Below, in pieces: positions 33,321 to 43,217 of a stretch of DNA of 64,000 nucleotides. This DNA comes from Paraburkholderia agricolaris (GTDB lineage Bacteria; Pseudomonadota; Gammaproteobacteria; Burkholderiales; Burkholderiaceae), in the NCBI RefSeq assembly GCF_009455635.1, contig NZ_QPER01000001.1:4588001-4652000 (forward strand). The letters run 5' to 3'. The notes under the pieces were generated by a model. That model saw only the letters and a program-made list of their open reading frames with translations, ran no database searches and had not been told where the DNA came from. The position numbers were made by a program, and so were the translations under genes. How positions within the stretch are numbered: position 1 is the stretch's first letter; each line of letters begins with the position of its first letter.

Positions 33321-35423
33321 TTAAGCGTGCGCCCCGATCAGATTCACCACTTTGATGTTGCGCGTATCCGGTACTTCCGCGTAAGACAGCACCTTCAACT
33401 GCGGCAGGCTGCGGCGCAGGAAGCGCGCGAGCATGGGCCGCAATGCATGCTGCACCAGCAGCACCGGCGCGAGCCCAAGATTCTGCTGACGCGTCATCGC
33501 TTTCTGCGTTTCATTGAGCAGCGTATGCGCGAGACCCGGCTCGAGGCCCGGATTGGCACCCGTGGAAAGCGCCTGCGACAACACCCGCTCCAGATTCGAA
33601 TCGAGGCCCATTACCTGCATGTCGCCCACCCCCGGGAACCATTGCTGGGTGATCGCACGGCCCAGCGCGAGGCGCACCGCGGCGGTGAGATCGTGCGCGT
33701 CGGTGATCTTCGGCGTGTGTTCGGACAGGGCTTCGAGAATCGTGCGCATGTCGCGGATCGGCACACCTTCTTCCAGCAGGTTTTGCAGCACCTTTTGCAG
33801 GGTGGTGAGCGGCAGCGACTTCGGCACCAGATCGTCGACCAGCGACGGCGTGTCCTTCTGCATCCGCTCCAGCAGCGCCTGCACTTCGCGGCGGCCGAGC
33901 AGTTCGGACGCATGCGTGACCACCAGATGATTCAGGTGCGTGGCCACCACGGTGCTCGAATCGACCACGGTGTAGCCGTACACCTGCGCCTGTTCGCGCA
34001 GATTCGTATCGATCCAGATCGCCGGCAGCCCGAACGCCGGATCCTGCGTCGGCGTGCCCGGCAGCGCGGCTGACACCTGCCCCGGATTGATCGCCAGCCA
34101 CTGCCCCGGATACGCTTCGCCGACGCCCACCTCGACGCCCTTGAGCGCGATCCGGTAGCCATTCGGCCGCAATTCGAGGTTGTCGCGGATATGGATTACC
34201 GGCGGCAGGAAGCCGATTTCCTGCGCGAACTTCTTGCGGATGCTCTTGATCCGTTTGAGCAGTTCGCCATCCGAGTTCTTGTCGACGAGTGGAATCAGCC
34301 GGTAGCCCACTTCGAGACCGAGCGTGTCGATCATCGTGACGTCGTCCCAGCTGGCTTCGGTATTTTCCGTCGGCGCCATCGCGGCCGGCGCGACGTCGAC
34401 GAGCGCGGCGCTGGTCTTGCGCGCCTCGCTGCGCTTCTTCATCGTACGGCCGAGTTGAATCAGACCGCCGCCGAGAACCAGGAACGCGAAGTGCGGCATG
34501 TTCGGAATCAGGCCCATCAGCACCAGAATGCAGCCGGTGATGATCAGCACGCGCGGATTCGTGAAGAGCTGGCCGGTCAGCTGCGTGCCGATGTCTTCGT
34601 TGGTCGCGACGCGCGAAACGATCACGCCGGCGGCCGTCGAAATCACCAGCGACGGGATCTGGGCGACGAGCCCGTCGCCGATCGTCAGCAGCGTGTAGTT
34701 CTTGCCCGCCGCCGCGAAGTCCATGTTGTGCTGGACCATCCCGACGATCAGCCCGCCGACGATGTTGATCAGCATGATCAGCAAACCGGCGATCGCATCG
34801 CCGCGCACGAACTTGCTCGCGCCGTCCATCGAGCCGTAGAACTCGGCTTCCTGCGAAACCTCCGCGCGGCGCTTCCTGGCCTGCTCTTCATTGATGAGGC
34901 CGGCGTTCAGGTCGGCGTCGATCGCCATCTGCTTGCCGGGCATCGCATCGAGCGTAAAGCGCGCGGACACTTCCGCAATCCGCCCGGCGCCCTTGGTGAT
35001 CACCATGAAGTTGATGACCATCAAGATGACAAAGACGACGATACCGACCGCGAAGTTGCCGCCCACGAGGAAGTGGCCGAACGACTCGATCACCTGGCCC
35101 GCCGCGTCCGGCCCGGTATGGCCTTCGAGCAGCACGACGCGCGTGGACGCGACGTTCAGCGACAGGCGCAGCAAGGTCGAGAACAGCAACACGCTTGGGA
35201 AAGCGGCAAAGTCGAGCGGTTTCATCGTGTACATGCTGACGAGCAGCACCATCACGGAAAGCGCGATATTGAAGGTGAACAGCAGATCCAGCAGAAACGG
35301 CGGCAGCGGCAGAATCATCATGCCGAGGATCATGCAGATCAGCACCGGCCCGGCGAGGGCGCGCAAATTGGTGCTGCTCAAGGCATCCGGCCGTCGGGAC
35401 AGGAATCCGGCGCGAGCGTTCAT
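33321..35423 (-). CDS. flhA: FlhA, flagellar type III export gate protein
   Basis: 700 residues. FlhA forms the nonameric export ring. The N-terminal half has about eight membrane segments, including the signature GAGRIAEVSARFTLDAMPGK and QMAIDADLNAGLINEEQARK of the FHIPEP family. The C-terminal half is the cytoplasmic ring domain (IDTLGLEVGYRLIPLVDKNS; TVVDSSTVVATHLNHLVVTH). ATG 35423 overlaps the flhB stop (ATGA). Confidence 0.97.
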   Translation of the reverse strand: MNARAGFLSRRPDALSSTNLRALAGPVLICMILGMMILPLPPFLLDLLFTFNIALSVMVLLVSMYTMKPLDFAAFPSVLLFSTLLRLSLNVASTRVVLLEGHTGPDAAGQVIESFGHFLVGGNFAVGIVVFVILMVINFMVITKGAGRIAEVSARFTLDAMPGKQMAIDADLNAGLINEEQARKRRAEVSQEAEFYGSMDGASKFVRGDAIAGLLIMLINIVGGLIVGMVQHNMDFAAAGKNYTLLTIGDGLVAQIPSLVISTAAGVIVSRVATNEDIGTQLTGQLFTNPRVLIITGCILVLMGLIPNMPHFAFLVLGGGLIQLGRTMKKRSEARKTSAALVDVAPAAMAPTENTEASWDDVTMIDTLGLEVGYRLIPLVDKNSDGELLKRIKSIRKKFAQEIGFLPPVIHIRDNLELRPNGYRIALKGVEVGVGEAYPGQWLAINPGQVSAALPGTPTQDPAFGLPAIWIDTNLREQAQVYGYTVVDSSTVVATHLNHLVVTHASELLGRREVQALLERMQKDTPSLVDDLVPKSLPLTTLQKVLQNLLEEGVPIRDMRTILEALSEHTPKITDAHDLTAAVRLALGRAITQQWFPGVGDMQVMGLDSNLERVLSQALSTGANPGLEPGLAHTLLNETQKAMTRQQNLGLAPVLLVQHALRPMLARFLRRSLPQLKVLSYAEVPDTRNIKVVNLIGAHA

Positions 35424-36631
35424 GCGGAGGCTCCTGAAGCGTTGTCGTTAGCGGGGTTAAGCGTGTCGGCGGCTTCCTGCTCGGCTTCATCGTCCGGCAC
35501 GCCGCCCTTGTCGAGGTCCGCGGGCACGTCGAAATCGGTCGGTGCGACCGGCGCGACGCCGCCCTCGGTGTTGAAGCGCCGCAACTGATACACCCAGGCG
35601 AGCACCTCGGCGACCGCGCCATACAGCGGGCCGGGAATTTCACGGTTCAGTTCGACGTTGTGATACAGCGCACGCGCGAGCGGCGGCGCTTCCAGCAACG
35701 GCACGTTGTTCTCGGCAGCGATTTCGCGGATTCGCGCGGCCACCAGATTGACGCCCTTGGCGACCACCTTCGGCGCGCGCATCTCACCGTCGGTGTACTG
35801 CAGCGCGACCGCGAAGTGCGTCGGGTTGGTCACCACCACGTCGGCCTTCGGCACGTTGGTCATCATGCGACGGCGGGCAATCGCGCGCTGCTGCTGGCGA
35901 ATCCGGCCTTTCACGTGCGGATCGCCTTCGCTTTCGCGGTGTTCGCGCTTCACTTCTTCCTTCGTCATGCGCAGTTTCTTGTGGAACTGCCAGAGTTGAT
36001 ACGGCACATCGAGTGCGGCCACGACGAACATGCCGGCCACCGTCATGCCGCAGCACACCGCGATCAGATGCACGGTGTTGGCGAGCGCCAGTTGTATCGG
36101 CTGAGTCGCCAGCGCGAGAATTTCCTCGCGGCGAGTCCAGATCGCCGAGCCGCCGATGCCGCCGACCACGAGCGTCTTCGCGAGCGACATGCCAAGCTGG
36201 ATCGGCCCGTTGATGGAGAACATCTTGCCGAAGCCTTCAATCGGATTGAGCCGGTTGAACTTGGGCTCGAGTCCTTTCGAAGAAAACTGCCACCCGCCCA
36301 GCGCCATCGGCGCAAGCAAGGCCGCCGCGCCCGTGAAGGCGAGAATCGGCAGCAGCGCATACAGGCCTTCGCGACTCGCCAGACCCGCGCCGCTCATCAT
36401 GCGGCGGGTTTCGAACACCGTGGCATGGTCGAACGTGAAGGACGAACGCAGCATTGCCTGCAAATGCTCGCCGATGTGGCTGGACATACCCCATGCGCCA
36501 AAAAATCCCGCTGCCAGCAGCGCAAACGTCGACAGCTCCCGCGAACGCACGATCTGCCCTTCCTCGCGCGCCTTCTGCAGGCGCCGGGGAGTGGCTGATT
36601 CGGTTTTTTCGAGGTCGCTATCCTCTGCCAC
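35420..36631 (-). CDS. flhB: FlhB, flagellar export specificity switch protein
   Basis: 403 residues. FlhB controls the switch from rod/hook to filament export. It has a cytoplasmic N-terminus (EDSDLEKTESATPRRLQKAR), four membrane segments, and the cytoplasmic domain with the autocleavage motif VVVTNPTHFAVAL; the Asn falls at residue 269, the same number as in the enteric protein. The C-terminus carries an extra acidic tail of ~40 residues. Start GTG 36631 is supported by GGAGAG (36638-36643). Confidence 0.96.
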   Translation of the reverse strand: MAEDSDLEKTESATPRRLQKAREEGQIVRSRELSTFALLAAGFFGAWGMSSHIGEHLQAMLRSSFTFDHATVFETRRMMSGAGLASREGLYALLPILAFTGAAALLAPMALGGWQFSSKGLEPKFNRLNPIEGFGKMFSINGPIQLGMSLAKTLVVGGIGGSAIWTRREEILALATQPIQLALANTVHLIAVCCGMTVAGMFVVAALDVPYQLWQFHKKLRMTKEEVKREHRESEGDPHVKGRIRQQQRAIARRRMMTNVPKADVVVTNPTHFAVALQYTDGEMRAPKVVAKGVNLVAARIREIAAENNVPLLEAPPLARALYHNVELNREIPGPLYGAVAEVLAWVYQLRRFNTEGGVAPVAPTDFDVPADLDKGGVPDDEAEQEAADTLNPANDNASGASA

Positions 36632-36879
36632 AAACGCTCTCCAGTCGGCTGAGGCACGGCGCCTCTTTCCAGTGAGAGCGATTATTCCCGCTCGACGCAA
36701 GCGCTGATCGGCGGATAAAGCTGGAGAAAGGGGGGTATTTCGGGGGATGGAGCGCCCGGCGGCGTTTGCTGGCGGGACTGTGGCGATTGCGCCCCGACAA
36801 CGGAGCGCGCCAGGGTCAAGCGGGCACCCGCGCTATCGCGCGCGGGTACCCAGCCGGTTCTTAAGCTTGCGTCTACGGC
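36632..36879 (-). promoter_or_regulatory. flhB upstream region with candidate class II (FlhDC-type) promoter
   Basis: On the minus strand: CCATCCCCCGAAATACCCCC then CTTT (36750-36727), CTTTATCCGCCGATC (36720-36706), 19-base gap, AATAAT (36686-36681). Every spacing equals that upstream of flhF. An imperfect GC hairpin (36822-36851, GGGCACCCGCG with CGCGGGTACCC) near the DUF3443 stop may end that upstream transcript, but it lacks a T-tract. Confidence 0.6.
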
Positions 36880-38169
36880 CTAGAAGCCGACGTACGGCGC
36901 TTGACCGGTGGTCGACGTCAAGTCGAAGCCGTAGTACATGTGACGGCCGTAAAAGAACGGCAGGCCGAGATCGAAGCTGCTGCTGCCGCCGATCTGCCCG
37001 CCCAGATCGTTAAACGCGTAGTTGCTGCTGTTACCGAACAGCGTGGCCGCGTTCAGGATGCCGATGCTGACGCTGGCGGTCGTGCTGTTCTGGCCGGACA
37101 GCGTGATCGAACGGGTTTGCGCGGCCGACGGGCAATAGAACCCGGCGTAATTACTGGGGCACTGCGTGATCGAGCTATCGGAGAAGAAGTACGCGTTCGA
37201 GCCCGAATCGAAGAACGCCTGCACGGTCGTCCCGTTATAGACGCTGTTATTCAGGTCGCCGTAGCCGTCGGTGGCGAAGGTCTGCGAGGCCGCCAGCGCA
37301 TTGTTCGACTGGGTGCCGATCCCGAATACCAGCGTGCCGGTGGCCGAGGGTGCACCGGTGTTCGACACCGGCGGCATCTGCACGATCACGCCGTTGTTGT
37401 CGCCGGTGAAGTTGGCGACCGGATTGGCGACCTGCTGGGCGAGCGGCACTGCGGTACGGGCACAGGAAGCGCCGCCCGGACATGCGAAGTAATTGCTGTA
37501 GGTGGACGCAGTGGCCGCGTTCGCGCAAGTGGTGCCGCAATCATAGAGCGCCGTACCGATGCCGAGAATACCGTTGGCGCCAAGATCGCTGGCCGTGTTT
37601 TCCGCCGAGCCGCTGCCGCAACCCTTTGCCGGCACCGTACTCGCGGCCATATCGCCGATGATCTGTATCGGAATGGCCCTGCCCGTCGTCTCGCCGCCGA
37701 TCTGCACGGTCGCGGTGCGCACGGTGCCCCACGTGTAGCCGTCGGCAAAGGTCGCGCATTCGGCAATTTGCGCGCCGCTGCTCAGGGTGCTGATCGGCAA
37801 CGCCGAGGTATTCAGCGCCGAGCTGACCACACGCAGCCCGAACGAACCCGTATCGACCTGGATGTTGTTGATGGTCTGACAATTAGTTGTCGTGCCTGGC
37901 GGACAAATGGTCACGCTAACCGTCGGAATATTGATGACGCCGTTCACTCCTTGCGCGACCGTGATCGGCACGGTATTCGCGGCATTCGAGGCGATCGGTT
38001 GCTGGGTCGGGCTGGCGGGCAGTGAGCCGCCGTTCAGCGCATCCGACGAATTGTTGCTGGAGCTGGAGCCGCCACCACCGCCGCAGGCGACCAGCACCGA
38101 CACCAACACCACGGCCACGACGGCCTGCATCCAGCCCTTGAGCTTCACAGCACTTTGCATGGTTCGCAT
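36880..38169 (-). CDS. DUF3443-family secreted lipoprotein-like protein
   Basis: 429 residues of unknown function. The N-terminus is a lipoprotein-type signal: a hydrophobic core (MQAVVAVVLVSVLV) followed by ACGGGGGSSSS, with the Cys near residue 29. The mature part contains VTICPPGTTTNCQTINNIQV and DTGSFGLRVVSS, an aspartic-protease-like DTGS motif, then a fold rich in Gly, Thr and Ser with several Cys pairs (for example TCANAA, CPGGASCA), and ends GRHMYYGFDLTSTTGQAPYV. I recognise this as the DUF3443 type found in Burkholderia. It lies 15 bases after a DUF2844-type gene, so the two form an operon unrelated to flagella. Confidence 0.75.
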   Translation of the reverse strand: MRTMQSAVKLKGWMQAVVAVVLVSVLVACGGGGGSSSSNNSSDALNGGSLPASPTQQPIASNAANTVPITVAQGVNGVINIPTVSVTICPPGTTTNCQTINNIQVDTGSFGLRVVSSALNTSALPISTLSSGAQIAECATFADGYTWGTVRTATVQIGGETTGRAIPIQIIGDMAASTVPAKGCGSGSAENTASDLGANGILGIGTALYDCGTTCANAATASTYSNYFACPGGASCARTAVPLAQQVANPVANFTGDNNGVIVQMPPVSNTGAPSATGTLVFGIGTQSNNALAASQTFATDGYGDLNNSVYNGTTVQAFFDSGSNAYFFSDSSITQCPSNYAGFYCPSAAQTRSITLSGQNSTTASVSIGILNAATLFGNSSNYAFNDLGGQIGGSSSFDLGLPFFYGRHMYYGFDLTSTTGQAPYVGF

Positions 38170-38184
38170 CGTTTGTCCTCGCCC

Positions 38185-38730
38185 TTACTGGATGTCGGAA
38201 CCGCTGACGCCGGCAGGCAACGCCTGCGGCAACCAGGCCTGACCGTTGAACGCGCCCATGTGGCCGCCGGAGCGAACCACGAGGCTGCTCTGGTTGACCG
38301 CAACGGGGCCATGACCGCCTCCGCGCGCCGCGCGCACAGCCTGTATGCCGGCCACATATTGCGGGAAATAGCTGCCGAGCAGATCGTTGAGATCCGGCAT
38401 TTGCGGACCGCGCCACGCGATGCCGAACACCGAGCCATCGGCGGCAAGGTATTCGCGCACCACCGTGCCGTTGCCCAGCGTGGTTTCACGCACGGTGTAG
38501 GAGGCGGAAGCCGAGGTGGAAGAGGCCGCGCTGGATGCAGAACGCATCACGCTTTGGGCCCCCGATGCCGAACTGGCGGCGGGCTGCACGGTGCGGGAAG
38601 ACACCGACGCATCCGCGGGGGGCGTCATAGGGTCGCCGCCCAGTGCCGCATGGGCGGACTGTACGGCTGACAGCGAACAAGGTAAGGCTAGCGCGATAAC
38701 GAATCCGGCGCGACGTACACGACTCCACAT
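38185..38730 (-). CDS. DUF2844-family secreted protein
   Basis: 181 residues. An Arg-containing start, a hydrophobic core (AGFVIALALPCSLSAVQSAH) and AALGG at the cleavage site give a typical Sec signal; many of the next residues are Ser/Ala-rich. The conserved C-terminal part reads VRETTLGNGTVVREYLAADG, SVFGIAWRGPQMPDLNDLLG and SSLVVRSGGHMGAFNGQAWL. ATG 38730 with GGGAGGAG upstream is the start. It is paired with the DUF3443 gene. Its function is not known; the pairing suggests a shared envelope role. Confidence 0.72.
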   Translation of the reverse strand: MWSRVRRAGFVIALALPCSLSAVQSAHAALGGDPMTPPADASVSSRTVQPAASSASGAQSVMRSASSAASSTSASASYTVRETTLGNGTVVREYLAADGSVFGIAWRGPQMPDLNDLLGSYFPQYVAGIQAVRAARGGGHGPVAVNQSSLVVRSGGHMGAFNGQAWLPQALPAGVSGSDIQ

Positions 38731-39015
38731 GACAAGGCTCCTCCCGAGCTGCTGTGGCTCGGTGCGCACCTCGTGCGAACCGGCCGCATGTATGCAGATC
38801 ATACGGCACCGCTGCGGTCGCACTCAGAAGCCATGCCTCATCGTGCCACCGACCGGTGACTGTATCTCACCGGAAAACCGTGCCGCTGCTTGAGTCCGTA
38901 GTATGCCTGTGGTTTGTGTCGGTAGACAGCAAGCGCACGCGGGAGCGTGGCTTGCCGCCGATACCGGGCCGCGATCCCGCCGTCCGCTATCCCGCCCTTG
39001 CGGGCGGCTGGCCGG

Positions 39016-39726
39016 TCAGAAGCCGAGACTTGCCAGCAGATCGTCGACCTGCGACTGGTCCTGCATCACATCCGTCTTGCCTTCCGGATTGATCTGGGGA
39101 CCGTTCAGCAGATGTTCGGGGCTGCCGGTGGACGACGGTTCGGCCGCGAGAGCCGCCGCGTTCGCCGCGAACTGCTCGCGCCGCTCGAGCGCGATGTTCT
39201 CGACCAGCACGCCGAGCAGCTGCTGCTCGATCAGGTAGACGACATCCGTGATCTTCTTGATGACCTGGCCGGTCAGATCCTGAAAGTCCTGCGCCAGCAT
39301 GATCTCCATCAGCTGCGCGTTGGTCGCGCCCGTCGCTTCAGGCACGCCGCGCAGAAAGATGCGCGTGTCGTTCATCAACGCGCGCACTTCCTCGCGTTCG
39401 ATCGGCGCCGCATACCATTGCTCCCAGCGCGCGTCGAGCTCACCCGCGTCCTGCTGCAATTGCGTCTGGATCGGCTTGGCAATTTCGATCGACGACAGCA
39501 CGCGCTCGGCGGCCTGTTCCGTCATGTTCGCGATGTACTTCAGGCGATCGCGGGCGTCGGGTACGGCTTCCGCCGCACGCTCGACATGTTTGTCGAGCCC
39601 GAGCTCACGCATCGAGTCACGCAGCGTGCGCGTCAGTTGTCCGATACGGGCGAGGATGCGATCGGACGCGAAGTCACCGCTCTCGCTGACCGCATCAGCG
39701 CTTTGCGCGTTGGTCGGCAGATTCAC
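39016..39726 (-). CDS. cheZ: CheZ, CheY-P phosphatase
   Basis: 236 residues. CheZ dephosphorylates CheY-P. The long helical hairpin and the active-site segment AQDFQDLTGQVIKKI (Asp and Gln for catalysis) are intact, and the C-terminal CheY-binding peptide SQVDDLLASLGF is canonical. Start GTG 39726 follows the cheY stop by one base with GGGAG in the end of cheY. It is the last gene of the motA-cheZ operon. Confidence 0.95.
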   Translation of the reverse strand: MNLPTNAQSADAVSESGDFASDRILARIGQLTRTLRDSMRELGLDKHVERAAEAVPDARDRLKYIANMTEQAAERVLSSIEIAKPIQTQLQQDAGELDARWEQWYAAPIEREEVRALMNDTRIFLRGVPEATGATNAQLMEIMLAQDFQDLTGQVIKKITDVVYLIEQQLLGVLVENIALERREQFAANAAALAAEPSSTGSPEHLLNGPQINPEGKTDVMQDQSQVDDLLASLGF

Positions 39727-39727
39727 A

Positions 39728-40123
39728 TCAGCTCCCGGCTTTTGCCATCTTCTCGAGAATCTTGTTGAGCTTCTCGTCGAGCGTCGCGGCCGTGAACGGC
39801 TTGACGACATAACCGCTCGCGCCGGCCTGAGCCGCCGCGATGATGTTTTCCTTCTTCGACTCGGCCGTCACCATCAGCACCGGCAGGTGCGTGAGATTGG
39901 CGTCGGCGCGGATTTCCTTGAGCATGGCCAGACCGTCGAGGTTCGGCATGTTCCAGTCGGAAATCACGAAGTCGTAGGTGCCGCTGCGCAAACGCGCGAG
40001 GCCGGCCTGACCGTCTTCCGCTTCATCGACGTTCGAGTAGCCGAGCTCTTTGAGCAGGTTGCGAACAATCCGGCGCATCGTCGGAAAGTCGTCAACCACC
40101 AGAATTTTCATTCCCTTATCCAT
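39728..40123 (-). CDS. cheY: CheY, chemotaxis response regulator
   Basis: 131 residues. CheY-P binds FliM and sets rotation direction. The acidic pocket (VVDDFP, D11/D12), phosphoacceptor D56 (ISDWNMP), T86 and K108 (YVVKPF) are all in the expected places. It lies 63 bases after cheB and directly before cheZ. A second CheY-like protein is encoded at 48144-48521. Confidence 0.96.
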   Translation of the reverse strand: MDKGMKILVVDDFPTMRRIVRNLLKELGYSNVDEAEDGQAGLARLRSGTYDFVISDWNMPNLDGLAMLKEIRADANLTHLPVLMVTAESKKENIIAAAQAGASGYVVKPFTAATLDEKLNKILEKMAKAGS

Positions 40124-40186
40124 TTCATTCCCTTTGCTTGATCCTTGATGCGGCGCATGACCGCCTGTTCATTCCATACGCGCGCA

Positions 40187-41284
40187 TCATACCCGCTGTA
40201 CGCGATCACCCATCGACGACAAACGCGCCATCACGCGGCGGCTCATCTCCGGCAGCGACGCGATTTCGTCCGCCGCGCCGAGCGCAATGGCTTCGCGTGG
40301 CATGCCGAACACGATACAGCTCGCTTCGTCCTGCGCAAGGGTATACGCCCCCGCTTTTTTCATGTCCAGCAGCCCGGCGGCGCCATCTCGCCCCATCCCG
40401 GTCAGAATCACGCCGACCGCGTTCTTGCCCGCGTGCTGCGCGGCCGAACGGAACAACACATCGACCGACGGCCGATGCCGGTTCACCGGCGGCTCGTCCG
40501 ACAGGTGCGCAATATAGTTCGCGCCGCTGCGGGCCAGCAACAGGTGAGCGTGGCCGGGCGCGATATACGCATGTCCCGGTAGCACGCGTTCGCCGTGCTC
40601 TGCCTCTTTAACGGTAATCCGGCACAAACCATTAAGGCGTTGTGCAAAAGATTTCGTAAAACCCGGCGGCATATGCTGCGCGATCAGCACCGCGGGCGCA
40701 TCTGGCGGCAGCGGCACCAGCACTTCACGGATCGCTTCGGTGCCGCCCGTCGACGCGCCGACGATGATCAGCTTCTCGGTACTGAGCAGCGGATTGTTGA
40801 ACAGCGGCGCGGCGGCGGCAGGCGCATGCGCGGCTTGCGTGGCCGCGTGGTGCACCGGCGCGGCCTGGCGCACGCGCGCGCGAGCCGCGGCGCGAATCTT
40901 GTCGGCGAGCTTTTCCGAGTAGTCGAGCATGCCGTCGCGAATGCCGACTTTCGGCTTGGTGACGAAGTCGACCGCGCCCAGCTCCAGCGCGCGCAGCGTG
41001 ATTTCATTGCCGCGCTCGGTCAGCGACGACACCATCACGACCGGCATCGGCCGCAGGCGCATCAGCTTCTCGAGGAAGTCGAGACCGTCCATGCGCGGCA
41101 TTTCGACGTCGAGCGTCAGCACGTCCGGATTGTGTTGCTTGATGAGCTCGCGCGCGACCAGCGGGTCGGGTGCGGTCGCCACGACAGTCATGTCCGGCTG
41201 GCCATTGATGATTTCCGTCATCAGGCTGCGAATCAGCGCCGAATCGTCGACGCACAGTACTTTGATCTTTTGCACAGCGCTCAC
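40187..41284 (-). CDS. cheB: CheB, chemoreceptor methylesterase/deamidase
   Basis: 365 residues. An N-terminal receiver domain ([13 protein letters not shown]; phospho-Asp 59 in [12 protein letters not shown]) controls a C-terminal methylesterase with the catalytic Ser in [12 protein letters not shown], His in [18 protein letters not shown] and Asp in [19 protein letters not shown] long Ala-rich linker joins them. GTG 41284 overlaps the cheD stop by four bases; GTG 41275 is an alternative with better spacing to GAGGAGG. Confidence 0.95.
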   Translation of the reverse strand: MSAVQKIKVLCVDDSALIRSLMTEIINGQPDMTVVATAPDPLVARELIKQHNPDVLTLDVEMPRMDGLDFLEKLMRLRPMPVVMVSSLTERGNEITLRALELGAVDFVTKPKVGIRDGMLDYSEKLADKIRAAARARVRQAAPVHHAATQAAHAPAAAAPLFNNPLLSTEKLIIVGASTGGTEAIREVLVPLPPDAPAVLIAQHMPPGFTKSFAQRLNGLCRITVKEAEHGERVLPGHAYIAPGHAHLLLARSGANYIAHLSDEPPVNRHRPSVDVLFRSAAQHAGKNAVGVILTGMGRDGAAGLLDMKKAGAYTLAQDEASCIVFGMPREAIALGAADEIASLPEMSRRVMARLSSMGDRVQRV

Positions 41285-42051
41285 GCCTCCTCTGTAGTTC
41301 TGGCGTTGTTTGAATTGATCGGGCGCGAGCCACCGCCGAACAGCTCGACACGCGGCTTCGGGCTGCCTGCGCCCGCACCGCCTGCCGTTGTGCCGAACAG
41401 TTCGACCCTGGGCCGCGTGGCAGCCGGCGTCGAGAACAACTCGACCCGTTTGCGTGCTGCCGCGAGCCGCTCGGCACGCGCTTCGGCGCTTTGCCGCACG
41501 AGCGCCTGTTCGCGCTCGGCCACGCCTGCTTCCTGCTGCAAGCGCAACTTCTTCACCATCACCTGGCCGGTGCGCGGCATGAACGCGACCTTGCGCGGGT
41601 GATTGCCCTGCAAATCCTCGGCGACGATGCGGATCTTTTCGAGCGCCAGATAACGGCGCACGAATTCCGAATTGCGATCGCCGATGTTCATCGTGGTCAT
41701 GCCGGCCAGCACCGCGCCGCCGCCGAACACCTTGGCTTCGAAACGCTCGCGCCGGCCGCCGGCCTTGATCAGTTCGTTGATGAGCACTTCCATGGCGTAC
41801 GCGCCGTAGCGCATCGAATCCGACGCGGGCTGGCCGGCGTCCGCGCCGTCGTCGGGCAGCATGAAGTGATTCATGCCGCCAATGCCGGCCGTGCGGTCCT
41901 GAATGCAGGCCGCAACGCACGAGCCCAGCACGGTGACGAGCACCATGTCTTCGCTCGTCGTGTAAAACTCGTTCGGCAACAACTTCACGCCGGGGCGCTG
42001 GAAGTGGTTGTCGAAGTATAGATTGGAGGCGATCGGCAGGCTGCTGCTCAT
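41281..42051 (-). CDS. cheD: CheD, chemoreceptor glutamine deamidase, with repeated RVELF tail
   Basis: 256 residues; the family is usually near 160-200. CheD deamidates receptor glutamines. The active-site Cys lies in [12 protein letters not shown] and the His in [13 protein letters not shown], and [17 protein letters not shown] is conserved. The extra C-terminal ~75 residues contain RVELF three times (residues 202-206, 215-219, 234-238). It overlaps cheR and cheB by four bases each. Confidence 0.93.
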   Translation of the reverse strand: MSSSLPIASNLYFDNHFQRPGVKLLPNEFYTTSEDMVLVTVLGSCVAACIQDRTAGIGGMNHFMLPDDGADAGQPASDSMRYGAYAMEVLINELIKAGGRRERFEAKVFGGGAVLAGMTTMNIGDRNSEFVRRYLALEKIRIVAEDLQGNHPRKVAFMPRTGQVMVKKLRLQQEAGVAEREQALVRQSAEARAERLAAARKRVELFSTPAATRPRVELFGTTAGGAGAGSPKPRVELFGGGSRPINSNNARTTEEA

Positions 42052-43013
42052 GCGGTCACCCCGCTTGTCGTTACGCTACCCGCATGGCTCGTGGCACGCG
42101 CCGGCGTGCGTGCGGCGCCTGCGTCGCGCGTCAGTTCGTAGACGGTCTGGCCGCGCAGCTTGAACGCCTGGGTCACATAGGTGAAGTTTTCCGAGTGGCC
42201 GGCGAACAGCAGACCACCCGACTTCATCAGCGGCTCGAAGCGCGCAAGCACCTGTGCCTGCGTCGGCTTGTCGAAATAGATCATCACGTTGCGGCAGAAA
42301 ATCGCGTCGAACTGCGAGCGCAACTGGTAATCGCGGTCAGTCAGATTCAGTTGTTCGAAGCGCACCATCGCGCGTACTTCCGGTCGCACCTTGACGAGAC
42401 CGGCGTGCGCTCCCGTGCCTTTCAGGAAGAAGCGCTTGAGCCGCTCGGGCGACAGGTGCTTCACCTGGTCGAACTGATACATGCCGGCTTCGGCTTTCGC
42501 CAGCACCTGCGTGTCGATGTCGGTGGCGAGCACGGTGGCCTGGCGCGCGCCGCTATCGCCGAGCGCTTCGATCAGCGTCATCGCGATCGAATACGGCTCC
42601 TCGCCGGTCGAGGCCGCCGAGCACCACACCGAAACCGGCTGCGGGCGACGCGGCACGAACTCGGCCAGGATCGGGAAATGATGGGCTTCGCGAAAGAATG
42701 CGGTCAGGTTGGTGGTCAGCGCATTGGTGAACGCCTCCCACTCGGCCGGGTCGTTTTCCGCTTCAAGCAGATCGAGGTACTGCTTGAAAGTCTCGAGGCC
42801 ACGGGCGCGCAGCCGCCGCGCCAGCCGGCTGTACGCCATGTCACGCTTGTGATCCGACAGCGAAATGCCCGCGCTGCGATGAATCAGATCGCGAATCCGG
42901 GCGAAATCCGCCGACGTGAATTCGAAATCCCGTCCTTGCTCGCCGGATCTAACCGGTTCCGCCCGGTCGGCACGTGCCGCTCGCGGAGGTTGTTGTGCGC
43001 GCGTTGCCGTCAT
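42048..43013 (-). CDS. cheR: CheR, chemoreceptor methyltransferase
   Basis: 321 residues. CheR methylates receptor glutamates with S-adenosylmethionine. The N-terminal helical domain ([20 protein letters not shown]) is followed by the Rossmann domain with [20 protein letters not shown] (SAM binding) and [20 protein letters not shown]. The beta-subdomain of CheR that binds a receptor pentapeptide should be present; the neighbouring receptor ends in DWETF. ATG 43013 is taken as start; the TTG at 43031 is an alternative. Confidence 0.95.
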   Translation of the reverse strand: MTATRAQQPPRAARADRAEPVRSGEQGRDFEFTSADFARIRDLIHRSAGISLSDHKRDMAYSRLARRLRARGLETFKQYLDLLEAENDPAEWEAFTNALTTNLTAFFREAHHFPILAEFVPRRPQPVSVWCSAASTGEEPYSIAMTLIEALGDSGARQATVLATDIDTQVLAKAEAGMYQFDQVKHLSPERLKRFFLKGTGAHAGLVKVRPEVRAMVRFEQLNLTDRDYQLRSQFDAIFCRNVMIYFDKPTQAQVLARFEPLMKSGGLLFAGHSENFTYVTQAFKLRGQTVYELTRDAGAARTPARATSHAGSVTTSGVTA

Positions 43014-43217
43014 GAGAGTTCCCGCCTGCAATACGAGCCATCCGGCTTTTCGTCAAAAGGATTGCTTCTGCCGAAACGGATTGAGTTCGCGGGGTCGCGC
43101 CCGCCCGCGAGTTCTGCAAACACGCAGTCGGCCCACGACACGCTTTGTAAGCGTGCTTCGATGATTCGCCCCTCAGGGAGCGAGATGTCGAATGACCGCA
43201 TGTCTTTGTGCCACTTC

